Under the pieces are notes generated by a model. It saw nothing but the letters and a program-made list of their open reading frames with translations, was not told the DNA's origin and ran no database searches. A program made the translations under genes and the position numbers. A DNA stretch of 64,000 nucleotides. It comes from Burkholderia cepacia GG4. Its GTDB lineage: Bacteria > Pseudomonadota > Gammaproteobacteria > Burkholderiales > Burkholderiaceae. The stretch spans positions 2,976,001 through 3,040,000 of the forward strand of contig NC_018513.1 of assembly GCF_000292915.1 (NCBI RefSeq). The letters are read 5' to 3'. Below are positions 1 to 15,535 of the stretch, one piece after another (positions within the stretch are counted from its first letter, which is position 1; each line of letters starts with the position of its first letter).

Positions 1-756
1 TCGGATTCGGACGGCCAGAACGCGCGCATCGCGCTGTCGAGCACCGAACCGATCATCTCGCCGTCCTGGTCGCCGAGCGGCACGAAGGTCGCGTACGTGT
101 CGTTCGAGCGCAAGAAGCCGATCGTCTACATCCACGACCTGCCGACCGGCCGCCGCTACATCGTCTCCGACCAGAAGGGCAACAACAGCGCACCGGCATG
201 GTCGCCGGACAGCAACACGCTGGCCGTCGCGCTGTCGCTGTCGGGCAACACGCAAATCTATACGGTCAACTCGACGGGCGGCGGCCTGCGCCGCCTCACG
301 CAGAGCGGCTCGATCGACACCGAGCCGTTCTATTCGCCGGACGGCCGCTGGATCTACTTCACGAGCGATCGCGGCGGCGCACCGCAGATCTACCGGATGC
401 CCGCGCAGGGTGAAAGCGCCGGCTCGGCACAGCGCGTGACCTTCACCGGCAACTACAACACCAGCCCGCGCATCAGCCCGGACGGCAAGCTGCTCGCCTA
501 CATCTCCCGCACGGGTGGGGGGTTCAAGCTGTACGTTCAGGATCTGCAATCCGGCGCGGCGAACGCCATCACGAATACCAATCGCGACGAATCGCCCAGC
601 TTCGCGGCAAACGGCCAGTACCTTCTCTATGCTACCCAGTCGGGTGGTCGCAACGTGCTGGCAGCAGTGCCCTCCGACGGCAGCGCGCCGCCGCAAATCC
701 TGTCCGTCCAGGGCGGCTCCGTTCGTGAGCCGTCGTGGGGGCCCTTCATGCAATGA
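1..756 (+). CDS. tolB: TolB, Tol-Pal system periplasmic beta-propeller (C-terminal 251 residues)
   Basis: The frame is open from the first base, so the 5' end of the gene lies outside the window. The visible part carries repeated propeller blades of the SPDG / SPDS-(N/R)-x-(L/I) kind, typical of the TolB C-terminal beta-propeller. TolB is a periplasmic protein that binds Pal and TolA and helps keep the outer membrane tethered during division. It is followed after 17 bases by pal and then cpoB, the standard end of the tol-pal operon. Family identity is very secure. The signal peptide and the N-terminal domain cannot be seen. Confidence 0.97.
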   Translation, partial: SDSDGQNARIALSSTEPIISPSWSPSGTKVAYVSFERKKPIVYIHDLPTGRRYIVSDQKGNNSAPAWSPDSNTLAVALSLSGNTQIYTVNSTGGGLRRLTQSGSIDTEPFYSPDGRWIYFTSDRGGAPQIYRMPAQGESAGSAQRVTFTGNYNTSPRISPDGKLLAYISRTGGGFKLYVQDLQSGAANAITNTNRDESPSFAANGQYLLYATQSGGRNVLAAVPSDGSAPPQILSVQGGSVREPSWGPFMQ

Positions 757-773
757 CCACAAGGAGAGTAACC

Positions 774-1286
774 ATGATGTCGAACAAAGCTCGTCTGGCC
801 CTGGCCGTGATGATGATCAGCGCGCTCGCCGCATGTAAGTCGGGCGTGAAGCTCGACGACAAGGCGAACAACGCGGGTGCAGTCAGCACGCAACCGAGCG
901 CCGACAACGTCGCGCAAGTGAACGTCGATCCGCTGAACGATCCGAACAGCCCGCTCGCGAAGCGCAGCATCTACTTCGACTTCGACAGCTATTCGGTGAA
1001 GGACGAGTACCAGCCGCTGCTGCAGCAACACACGCAGTACCTGAAGAGCCACCCGCAGCGCCACGTGCTGATCCAGGGCAACACCGACGAGCGCGGCACG
1101 AGCGAGTACAACCTCGCGCTGGGCCAGAAGCGTGCGGAAGCCGTCCGCCGCGCGATGGCACTGCTCGGCGTGAACGACTCGCAGATGGAAGCCGTGAGCC
1201 TCGGCAAGGAAAAGCCGCAAGCAGCAGGTCACGACGAAGCATCGTGGGCGCAGAACCGTCGCGCCGACCTCGCCTACCAACAGTAA
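774..1286 (+). CDS. pal: Pal, peptidoglycan-associated outer-membrane lipoprotein
   Basis: A 170-residue lipoprotein. The start chosen at 774 has an AAGGAG ribosome site about 8 bases upstream; a second in-frame ATG follows directly at 777. The signal peptide ends in a lipobox (Leu-Ala-Ala-Cys), with Cys21 as the lipidated residue. From about residue 60 to the end lies an OmpA-like peptidoglycan-binding domain with the YFDFDSY start and the NTDERGT motif. Pal anchors the outer membrane to peptidoglycan and binds TolB. The gene sits between tolB and cpoB and is probably co-transcribed with them. Confidence 0.97.
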   Translation: MMSNKARLALAVMMISALAACKSGVKLDDKANNAGAVSTQPSADNVAQVNVDPLNDPNSPLAKRSIYFDFDSYSVKDEYQPLLQQHTQYLKSHPQRHVLIQGNTDERGTSEYNLALGQKRAEAVRRAMALLGVNDSQMEAVSLGKEKPQAAGHDEASWAQNRRADLAYQQ

Positions 1287-1305
1287 GTAACGGAAGAGCC
1301 GCCGT

Positions 1306-2055
1306 ATGACGCACCGTGTATCCTGGCTGCGCATCGCCGCAGCATTCTGCGTCGTCGGCGCGGCGTGGTCGGCCGCGCCGGCGCACGCCGGCGTGTTCGA
1401 CGACAACGAAGCGCGCCGTGCCGTGCTCGATCTGCGCAGCAAGACCGACAACCAGGCCAGCCAGTTGTCGGCCGCCCAGCGTACGATCCTCGATCAAACC
1501 GGCCGTATCGACCAGCTGAACCAGCAGGTCGCGACGCTGCGCGGCGAGAACGAGGACCTGACGAACCGGCTGACGACGCTCGAACGGCAGAACAAGGAGT
1601 ACTACCAGGATCTCGACACGCGACTCAAGAAGTTCGAGCCGCAACAGGCAACGATCGATGGTGTCGAGGGCACCGTGCAGCCGGGTGAAACGGAGGCGCT
1701 CAGCGCGGCGCAGCAGCAGTTCCGCAACGGCAACTTCAAGGCAGCCGCGGCATCGTTCCGCGGTTTCATCACGAAGTATCCGCAGAGCCCGTACCAGCCG
1801 ACCGCGCAGTACTGGCTCGGCAACGCGCAATACGCGCTGCGCGACTACCGCGGCTCGACTGCGACTTGGCAAGCGATCGTGAGCAAGTATCCGCAGCATC
1901 CGCGCGCGGCCGACGCCCTCGTCGCAATCGGCACGAACCAGCTCGAACAAGGCCAGAAGGCGGCCGCGAAGAAGACGTTCGAGCAAGTCGTGTCGCAGTA
2001 CGCCGGATCGAACGCTGCGCAGACTGCGCAGGGCAAGATCGAGAGCATCAAATAA
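1306..2055 (+). CDS. cpoB: CpoB (YbgF), periplasmic cell-division coordinator
   Basis: A 249-residue exported protein. It has a Sec signal peptide of about 29 residues ending Ala-His-Ala before Gly-Val-Phe. An alpha-helical coiled-coil stretch rich in Gln and Leu heptads follows (about residues 35-105), as in the CpoB trimerisation helix. A TPR-like C-terminal half from about residue 125 contains YWLGNAQYA and a repeated KYPQ motif. CpoB links Tol-Pal action to septal peptidoglycan synthesis. It lies 19 bases after pal and closes the operon; tRNA-Lys with its own promoter follows. Confidence 0.95.
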   Translation: MTHRVSWLRIAAAFCVVGAAWSAAPAHAGVFDDNEARRAVLDLRSKTDNQASQLSAAQRTILDQTGRIDQLNQQVATLRGENEDLTNRLTTLERQNKEYYQDLDTRLKKFEPQQATIDGVEGTVQPGETEALSAAQQQFRNGNFKAAAASFRGFITKYPQSPYQPTAQYWLGNAQYALRDYRGSTATWQAIVSKYPQHPRAADALVAIGTNQLEQGQKAAAKKTFEQVVSQYAGSNAAQTAQGKIESIK

Positions 2056-2072
2056 ATTATCGTGCTGAGTTG

Positions 2073-2101
2073 TTGACAGACCTGCAAACCGTCGCTATAA
2101 T
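2073..2101 (+). promoter_or_regulatory. Consensus sigma70 promoter for tRNA-Lys
   Basis: A perfect TTGACA (2073-2078) and a perfect TATAAT (2096-2101) are separated by exactly 17 bases. The predicted start of transcription is near 2108, about 60 bases before the mature tRNA. This is the strongest promoter match seen in the window, as expected for a stable RNA gene. Confidence 0.9.
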
Positions 2102-2167
2102 TTTTTGCTCTTTAGGTCGTTACGCAAGTTGTTGTTAGCGCAACGGACTAACAGGTTTCAAGAACGT

Positions 2168-2244
2168 GGGGTGGTAACTCAGTTGGTTAGAGTATCTGAC
2201 TTTTAATCAGAGAGTCGAGGGTTCGAGTCCCTCCCACCCTACCA
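2168..2244 (+). tRNA. tRNA-Lys (anticodon TTT)
   Basis: A 77-base cloverleaf. The acceptor stem GGGGTGG pairs with CCACCCT (first pair is G-U), with a D arm ACTC/GAGT. The anticodon stem TCTGA/TCAGA closes a 7-base loop CTTTTAA whose centre reads TTT. The T arm GAGGG/CCCTC closes the loop TTCGAGT. The encoded end is A plus CCA. It reads AAA and AAG lysine codons. Confidence 0.96.
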
Positions 2245-2267
2245 ACTATCTTTGATAGTGCAAATAC

Positions 2268-2291
2268 AGCCTCCCAAGTGGAGGCTTTTTT
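2268..2291 (+). terminator. Rho-independent terminator of tRNA-Lys
   Basis: A 7-bp stem AGCCTCC / GGAGGCT with a 5-base loop is followed directly by a run of six T. It begins 23 bases after the tRNA 3' end. Confidence 0.88.
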
Positions 2292-2507
2292 GCGTCTGCT
2301 TCCTGCCGCGTCGCGCTCGGCATCTCGACGATGCGCGCGCCGATTTCGACGAAGTCGACCGGACGGGGAGCCTGCGGTGCACCGGTGCATGCGGGTGGCC
2401 GCGAAACGGGCGGCCCGATCAGGAATGCCGCGAAACCGGCGAGCAGCGCGCCCCCACGATGCGGCCACGAATGCGAACGCCGGCTGCTGGATGATGGTCA
2501 GGTTCAT
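2292..2507 (-). pseudogene. Probable frameshifted remnant of a YiaA/YiaB-type small inner-membrane protein
   Basis: Reading leftward from the ATG at 2507, the first 19 residues resemble the start of the two-helix YiaAB family (..QQPAFAFVAASWG). The frame then turns into an Arg-rich low-quality sequence. Dropping one G from the GGGGG run near 2450 restores a membrane-like continuation (ALLAGFAAFLIG). After that point the usual second half of the family is absent and the frame runs into the tRNA terminator. Together this suggests a decayed gene. The family call rests on a short match from memory, so confidence is low. Nothing else was found in this stretch. Confidence 0.35.
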
Positions 2508-2534
2508 TGCGCAGCCCCAACCGCGCTTGCCGTC

Positions 2535-3482
2535 CTACACGCCGCGCTGCGCGCGCCGCCAGCGCCCCGGCGTCGTGCCGAGCACCGCGCGAAACGCCTT
2601 GCCGAACGCCGCCTCCGACTGATAGCCGACCGCCTGCCCGATCTCCGCCTGCCCGCGCTGCGTATCCTGCAGCAGCGCGCATGCGTGCATCATCCGGATC
2701 TGCGCGACGAACGCGCCGACACTCATCCCCGCCTTCTCGCGAAACTGCCGCGCATACGTCGCCCGCGACATCGCGGATGCCATGCCGAGCGACTCGACCG
2801 TCCACGGCTGCTCCGGCGCCTGCAGTACAGCCTGAACCGACGGACCGAGCCGCGCATCGGCAGCCAGCGCGAGCCAGCCGGCCGGCACGCGTGCATCGCG
2901 GCCGTACGCGCGCAGTGCATACGCGAGCAGCGCCTGCCCCAGCGCGTTCACGATCGCGCGCGCACCCGGCTGCGCATTCGATGCCTCGGCGCGCAGCACG
3001 CTCGTCAGCAGTTGCAGCGACGCGGGCCCCGACGCTTCGCGCAACCCGACGTGCAGCACGCGCGGCAGCGTGCGCATCAGCAATTCCCCGGCCCCGCGCG
3101 CATAGACGAAGCGGCCGCAGAGCAGGTCGACACTCGCATCGGCCGGGTCCGCGAAATCGCGATTCGACTTGACCGGCAGCACCGCGCCGCCGGCTGCGCC
3201 CGGTTCGCGCAGCGACGCGACCGATCGCACACCACCGCCGTCCACATCCGACAAATCGTGTGCGTCGCCCGCCGGCAGCAGCACGAAATCGCCGTCAGCC
3301 AGCCGTAGCGTGCGCCCGTCCGCCGTGCGCAACCGGCACGTTCCGGACAGCAACAAGTGAAACGCCGCCTCGCCGGGCGGCAACGGGTCGTGCGGCATCG
3401 CGAACGGGCCGTCGAGCAGGCAGCGCACGTCGAGTTCGACATGGCTGCGGCCCAGCGACAACAGTTGACTCAATGCGTCCAT
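2535..3482 (-). CDS. AraC-family transcriptional regulator with N-terminal cupin
   Basis: A 315-residue protein. The first 180 or so residues form a cupin-type sensor domain of the kind found in AraC regulators of the cupin_6 group (HLLLSGTCRL, FVLLPAGDAHDL). The last 100 residues hold the double helix-turn-helix of AraC/XylS proteins; the second HTH ends with the family signature region (GYQSEAAFGKAFRAVLGTTPGRW). It is divergent from the CMD-family gene at 3613, with 130 bases between them. That layout suggests it regulates its neighbour, but its effector is unknown. The start codon has only a weak ribosome site. Confidence 0.88.
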   Translation of the reverse strand: MDALSQLLSLGRSHVELDVRCLLDGPFAMPHDPLPPGEAAFHLLLSGTCRLRTADGRTLRLADGDFVLLPAGDAHDLSDVDGGGVRSVASLREPGAAGGAVLPVKSNRDFADPADASVDLLCGRFVYARGAGELLMRTLPRVLHVGLREASGPASLQLLTSVLRAEASNAQPGARAIVNALGQALLAYALRAYGRDARVPAGWLALAADARLGPSVQAVLQAPEQPWTVESLGMASAMSRATYARQFREKAGMSVGAFVAQIRMMHACALLQDTQRGQAEIGQAVGYQSEAAFGKAFRAVLGTTPGRWRRAQRGV

Positions 3483-3612
3483 GAGACGTTTGCGCTAAAA
3501 ATTGACACTCTAGCGTATCGAAACCCTCAGCGTGAACGCTCAGAATAAGCCCTGCATCGCCCGAGATCGCGGCATCCGCCGCCCGACCCACCTCTTCTCG
3601 AAAGGACGTATC

Positions 3613-3942
3613 ATGCTGAACTGGAACGAATACCGGAAGGAACTCTCGACGCGCATCGGCGAAATCGCCAAGCTGTCGCCCGACACGCTCGCCGGCTACA
3701 AGGCGCTGTCCGGGGCCGGCGCCAAGACGGGCCATCTCGACGCGAAGACGCGCGAGCTGATCGCGCTCGCGGTAGCCGTCACGACACGCTGCGACGGCTG
3801 TATCGCGGTGCACACGGCCGAAGCCGCGAAGCATGGCGCGACCAAGGAGGAAGTGGCGGAAGCACTCGGCGTCGCGGTCGCGCTGAATGCGGGCGCGGCG
3901 CTCGTCTACTCCGCGCGCGTGATGGACGCGCTCGGCGACTGA
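3613..3942 (+). CDS. Carboxymuconolactone decarboxylase / AhpD-family protein
   Basis: A 109-residue protein of the CMD/AhpD fold. The motif R-CDGC-IAVH (near residues 58-66) holds the CxxC pair and the nearby His of AhpD-like peroxidase partners. The helix ATKEEVAEALGVAVALN is typical of the family. The start at 3613 follows an AAAGGA ribosome site. The CxxC favours a thiol-disulfide or peroxidase role over a true decarboxylase role, but the substrate cannot be told. The divergent AraC regulator at 2535-3482 probably controls it. Confidence 0.87.
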   Translation: MLNWNEYRKELSTRIGEIAKLSPDTLAGYKALSGAGAKTGHLDAKTRELIALAVAVTTRCDGCIAVHTAEAAKHGATKEEVAEALGVAVALNAGAALVYSARVMDALGD

Positions 3943-3953
3943 CGCACCCGGTC

Positions 3954-3974
3954 GGGGTGCAACGGTTGCACCCC
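3954..3974 (+). terminator. Strong hairpin after the CMD-family gene
   Basis: GGGGTGCAAC (3954-3963) and its exact complement (3965-3974) form an almost perfect inverted repeat 11 bases after the stop codon. In RNA it would make a stem of about 8 bp with a small loop. There is no T run after it, so a classical intrinsic terminator is not shown. It may instead protect the mRNA 3' end. Confidence 0.4.
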
Positions 3975-4088
3975 CTGGCATGACGATCGCGGCGGTGCCG
4001 GCCGGTTGGCCGGCCGCCGCGGATCGACAACGGCGGCACCGCGAAGTCGGCTACCATGCGCGAACGACTCATCGCGAAGGAGCACGCC

Positions 4089-4922
4089 ATGTGCCGCTGG
4101 CTCGCCTATACGGGTAATCCGATCCATCTCGAGACCGTCCTGTTTCGCGCGAAGCATTCGCTGATCGACCAGAGCCTGCATTCGGAGCTCGGGGCGACGA
4201 CCACCAACGGCGACGGATTCGGCATCGGCTGGTACGGCCGCCCTGATGAACTCCCGTTCCGCTACCGCTCCGTGCATCCCGCATGGAACGACCGCAACCT
4301 GCGTGAAGCCGCGCGCGCGATCCGCTCGCGAATGTTCATCGCGCACATCCGCGCGGCGACCGACACGCCCGTGCAGGAAACCAACTGTCACCCGTTTCGC
4401 CACGGCCGCTGGCTGTTCGCGCACAACGGCCTGATCCGCGATTTCCACAAGCTGCGCCGCGACCTGACGCTGAAGGTCGACCCGGCGCTGTTCCCGACGC
4501 TCGAAGGCTCGACCGACTCCGAGCTGATGTTCCGCCTCGCGCTGACCTACGGCCTCGAGCAGACGCCGCTGCCGGCGCTCGAGCGGATGGTCGGCGTCGT
4601 CGAGGAAACTGCCGCGCGATATCGTGTCGCCGAGCCGCTCAACATGACGATCTGTGCGACGGACGGCGACCGGATCATCGCGGTGCGCTATTCGAGCGAA
4701 CGGCAGTCGCGCTCGCTGTTCCACAGCACGTCGTTCAAGCATCTGCACGAACTCTATCCGCACAATCCGCGCATCGCGGAAGCCGGCGACGACGCGTTCA
4801 TGGTCGTATCGGAGCCGCTCGTCGACCTGCGCGGCGCGTGGGAAGAAGTACCGGAAAGCATGGCGATCGTCGCGCAAGGAGCCGATGTGCAGCAGCGGCC
4901 GTTCAATCCGCGGCACAAGTAG
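4089..4922 (+). CDS. Class II glutamine amidotransferase (YafJ-like)
   Basis: A 277-residue protein starting Met-Cys-Arg-Trp. After Met removal, Cys becomes the N-terminal nucleophile of Ntn-type (class II) glutaminases. GDGFGIGWYG, HIRAAT and NCHPF-x-HGRWLFAHNG match the glutaminase fold seen in YafJ/EgtC proteins. An AAGGAG ribosome site supports the ATG at 4089 over the one 33 bases upstream. No synthetase partner domain is fused, so the acceptor of the ammonia is unknown. It converges on the GNAT gene with a 24-base gap. Confidence 0.9.
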   Translation: MCRWLAYTGNPIHLETVLFRAKHSLIDQSLHSELGATTTNGDGFGIGWYGRPDELPFRYRSVHPAWNDRNLREAARAIRSRMFIAHIRAATDTPVQETNCHPFRHGRWLFAHNGLIRDFHKLRRDLTLKVDPALFPTLEGSTDSELMFRLALTYGLEQTPLPALERMVGVVEETAARYRVAEPLNMTICATDGDRIIAVRYSSERQSRSLFHSTSFKHLHELYPHNPRIAEAGDDAFMVVSEPLVDLRGAWEEVPESMAIVAQGADVQQRPFNPRHK

Positions 4923-4946
4923 GCGACGGCGCAGTTCGCGCCGCTG

Positions 4947-5627
4947 TCAGTCGCGGCGCGCGAGCCGCATGCGTACGGAATCGAGTTCGGCGGGCAGCCA
5001 ACGCGAGCGCGCGCGACGCCGTGTCAGCGCGGCAAAGCCGAGCCGCTCGTACAGCGCGCGGGCGCGCGTGTTGCGGGTCAGCACGTCGAGCACGATGTCG
5101 CGGCTGGCGTCGTCCGGCAACGCGCCGGTATCGAGCGCATCGCGCAGCAGCGCGGTGAAGATGCCCGTGCCGCGCTGGCGTTCGTCGGTCGCGCAATGCG
5201 CGACCAGGATCTGCGAACGCTTCGGCGCCGGGATTTCCGTTTCCAGAATCAGCCCGCGCAGCAACTGGCCAAGCGTACGGCGCAGCCCGAAGAAGCGCGT
5301 CAATGCCCACACGACGTGTACGTCGTCGAACCGCGTCCGGCGCCCGTCATGGATGGCCATTACGGCGAGCACGGTGCCGTCGGCGCCGACCGCGACCCGA
5401 TGCCGGCGCCACGAGAACCGGCCATGGCGCGACCGGAACGCCTGTTGCAGGAACGCGATGCAGCGCGCGTCGCTTTCACCGAGGAAGAAACCGAATTCGC
5501 CGACGCCGGATGCGAATACGAGCGGCGCGCATGCCGCCGCATCGTCCGCACATGCGGCGCGAAACGACGTGAACCTGCCGGCCTGCGGAGCGCCGACGGA
5601 TCGCGCAGGCGCGGCGGCCGCCATCAT
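4947..5627 (-). CDS. GNAT-family N-acetyltransferase at the end of the capsule/lipid operon
   Basis: A 226-residue protein. The GNAT acetyl-CoA core is visible near residues 145-205: VAHCATDERQRGTGIF supplies the motif A pyrophosphate loop and TRNTRARALYERLGF is motif B. Its start ATG overlaps the stop codon of the upstream alpha-oxoamine synthase gene (ATGA at 5627-5624), so the two are probably translated together. It is the last gene of the minus-strand capsule locus. By context it could N-acylate or N-acetylate the amino group made by the neighbouring synthase; that is an inference. Long-chain acyl specificity cannot be read from sequence. Confidence 0.8.
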   Translation of the reverse strand: MMAAAAPARSVGAPQAGRFTSFRAACADDAAACAPLVFASGVGEFGFFLGESDARCIAFLQQAFRSRHGRFSWRRHRVAVGADGTVLAVMAIHDGRRTRFDDVHVVWALTRFFGLRRTLGQLLRGLILETEIPAPKRSQILVAHCATDERQRGTGIFTALLRDALDTGALPDDASRDIVLDVLTRNTRARALYERLGFAALTRRRARSRWLPAELDSVRMRLARRD

Positions 5628-6952
5628 GCTGCTCGCCCCGCGAGCCGCGCCAGCACGGCGACCGTCCGGCTGATCTGCTGCGGCTCGTGGGTCGAGCAGA
5701 TGAAGAACCGCAGACGCGCGGCCTTCTCCTCGACGGCCGGATAGAAGATCGGCTGCACGTTGATCCCTTCGTCGAACATCGCGTTCGCCCACTGCGCGGC
5801 CTTCAGCGAGCTCCCGGTGATCACCGGCACGACCGCATACCCGGCGCTCGTGCCGGTGTTCAGCCCCGCGGCGCGTGCCTCGGTCAGGAACTGCCGACCG
5901 CGCGCCTGCAGTTGCGCCACCCGCTCCGGTTCGGCCTGCAGGCGTTCGAGCGCGGCCAGCGACGCTTCGGCGAGCGTCGGCGCGAGCCCGACGCTGTACA
6001 GAAAGCCGGGCGCCAGGTGACGCAGCATGTCCACGAGCGGCTGGCAGCCGGCGATGAAACCGCCGCAACCGGCCAGCGTCTTGCTCATCGTGCCCATCCA
6101 GATGTCGACCTGGTCGGCCGCGACGGCGCAATGTTCGCGGATGCCCTTGCCCGTCGCGCCGAGCACGCCGAGCGAATGCGCTTCGTCGACGAGCAGGAAC
6201 GCGCCATGGCGCGTCTTCACGTCGACGAAGCGCTGCAGGTCCGGGAAATCGCCATCCATGCTGTACAGCCCTTCGATCGCGATCAGCACGTGCCGGTAGT
6301 CGCGGCGCACGCGCGATAGCAATTCGTCGAGCGCCTGCCAGTCGTTGTGCGCGAAGCTCAGCCGCTTCGCGCCACTCAGCTGCGCGCCCTGCACGATGCT
6401 GTTGTGCGCGAGTGCATCGTGGACGATCAGGTCACCGGGGCCGAACAGCGCGCCGATCACGGTCACGTTGGTTGCGTGGCCGCTCACGAACGCGACGCAG
6501 TCGTCGGTCTCGTAGAACGCGGCCAGCGCCCGCTCGAGGTCGCGCTGCACCGGGCGCTCGCCCGCGACCATCCGGCTCGCGGACGCCGACGTGCCGTAGC
6601 GGTCGATCGCGGCCTTCGCCCGCTCCGACACGGCCGCATCGCCGGCGAGACCGAGATAGTTGTAGTTCGCGAAGTTCACGTATTCGCGGCCGCCGATTTG
6701 CGTCGTCGCGCCGGCGATGCCATCGTGTACGCGGAAGAACGGCGAGTCGACGCGCAGCTTCTCGCCCATCTCGCGCATGATCCTGACCTGCTGATACTGC
6801 GGCATCGATTCGAAACGGCTGCGCGCCGATACGGCCTGTGCCGCCGGCGTACCGGGCACGCCCGGTGCAGCGGCGGCGTCCGTCGCGCGCTCCAGTTGCC
6901 GCTTCAGGGCTTTCGCCGCCAGTTGCTGGCGAAGGTGTTCTCCCAGTGCCAT
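5624..6952 (-). CDS. wcbT: PLP-dependent alpha-oxoamine synthase (KBL/BioF/SPT family; WcbT-like)
   Basis: A 442-residue fold-type I PLP enzyme. Residues 90-440 are the alpha-oxoamine synthase core: DALAHNS with the ring-stacking His183, DEAHSLGVLG with Asp256 and His259, and MSKTLAGCGG with the Schiff-base Lys291. The N-terminal 65 residues are an extension rich in Ala, Gln and Arg. These enzymes condense an amino acid with an acyl thioester and lose CO2. Examples are serine palmitoyltransferase (Ser) and BioF (Ala). Its position after a thioesterase-less PKS and an LpxC-like gene suggests it offloads the PKS chain as a 2-amino-ketone. The amino acid substrate is unknown. The symbol follows the B. 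pseudomallei capsule locus from memory. Confidence 0.85.
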   Translation of the reverse strand: MALGEHLRQQLAAKALKRQLERATDAAAAPGVPGTPAAQAVSARSRFESMPQYQQVRIMREMGEKLRVDSPFFRVHDGIAGATTQIGGREYVNFANYNYLGLAGDAAVSERAKAAIDRYGTSASASRMVAGERPVQRDLERALAAFYETDDCVAFVSGHATNVTVIGALFGPGDLIVHDALAHNSIVQGAQLSGAKRLSFAHNDWQALDELLSRVRRDYRHVLIAIEGLYSMDGDFPDLQRFVDVKTRHGAFLLVDEAHSLGVLGATGKGIREHCAVAADQVDIWMGTMSKTLAGCGGFIAGCQPLVDMLRHLAPGFLYSVGLAPTLAEASLAALERLQAEPERVAQLQARGRQFLTEARAAGLNTGTSAGYAVVPVITGSSLKAAQWANAMFDEGINVQPIFYPAVEEKAARLRFFICSTHEPQQISRTVAVLARLAGRAA

Positions 6953-7016
6953 TGCTTCCTTCGCTGTATCTCGAAAAGGCGCTATGTTACGCCGCGTATT
7001 TTTAAAAAGCGTGGTG

Positions 7017-7981
7017 TCACGCGTCGGAAAACTCGGCCCATTGCCATGCGCGGGTATCGGTCAGCAGCGCATCGACCAGCCGGAAATTCATCTCGTGGCT
7101 TGGGCGCAATGCACTCACGCGCGCGAGCAGCGGCGCGCCGGCCAGTGCGAGATCGCCGACCAGGTCGAGCACGCGATGCCGGACGAACTCCTCCGGCAGC
7201 CGCATCCCGCCCAGCACGCGATTGCCGACGATCGACGCCGTGCATGACGGCCGCGCGCCGCGCAGGATCGGCACGCCGCGCACATACCCGGCGATGATCG
7301 CGGGTACGGCCCACTTCACGCGCCCATACGAACGCGACGGTGCGATTTCAGTCGCGAACGCGTCCGGTGTCAGCGCGCCGTCCCAGTGCATGTCGCCGAA
7401 ACCGCGCAGGTCGTTGCGCACGCTCAGTTCGTAGCGCGGCGCCGGCTCGATCCGCATTTCGCGCCGCTGATCGCCGGCGCCGTCCGCGACCACGACGGGG
7501 CGCAGCACACGGATGAAACGCTTCGGTGCGTCGAGCGCGCTGCGGCCGCAGGCGCGAATGGCGTCGACCCACGGCGCTGCGCTGCCGTCGAGAATCGGCA
7601 CTTCCTCCGCGTCGAGCTCGACGATCGCATGATCGATTTCGCACGCCAGCAGCGACGCGAGCAGATGCTCGACGGTCCGCACGCCGACGCCGTCGGCATT
7701 GCGCAGCATCGTGCAGAGCGGCTGGGCGCGGCGCAGTGCGGGAGCGGCTTCGAGCACACCGAGCTCGCGCCCGTCGCGCATCCGTCGAAACACGATCCCG
7801 TGCCGCCCGCCCGCCGGCGTCACCGGCAGGATCCGCACCTTCACACGCCGCCCGGTGTGCAGGCCGTGTCCCGACAACGCGAGCGGCCGCGCCAGCGTGC
7901 CCTCGCTCGCGTGCCAACCCGGTGGCAGCTTGATTCGGGCAATCTCCGCGTCGGCTGGCACGCTTGCGCTCCTTGCTTCCA

Positions 7982-7982
<1 letters not shown>
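7017..7982 (-). CDS. wcbS: LpxC-like zinc-dependent deacetylase in the capsule locus (WcbS-like)
   Basis: A 321-residue LpxC-family protein. The catalytic set looks complete: VEHLLASL gives Glu105 and zinc ligand His106; HRVLDLVGD gives His269 and Asp273; SHEMNF gives His296. The His269-Asp273-His296 spacing is the same as H238-D242-H265 of E. coli LpxC. LILDGS-type and GLHTG motifs are also present. LpxC removes acetyl from UDP-3-acyl-GlcNAc in lipid A synthesis. This copy is not in a cell-division or lipid A context: its ATG overlaps the stop of the PKS gene (ATGA), and the PLP synthase gene follows. It therefore probably deacylates a different substrate made in this locus. Confidence 0.85.

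Positions 7983-15531
<7,549 letters not shown>

Positions 15532-15535
<4 letters not shown>

Noticed and set aside
3502..3530. TTGACA hexamer in the AraC/CMD divergent gap
   Set aside because: No acceptable -10 hexamer lies 15-19 bases downstream.
4927..4943. Short CGGCGC-GCGCCG hairpin between the convergent amidotransferase and GNAT genes
   Set aside because: Only 6 bp, no T run; too weak for a terminator.
6953..7016. AT-rich palindrome TTTTTAAAAA with flanking GC repeats between the LpxC-like and PLP synthase genes
   Set aside because: The flanking arms pair at only about 8 of 11 positions and no T run follows; not enough for a terminator or operator call.
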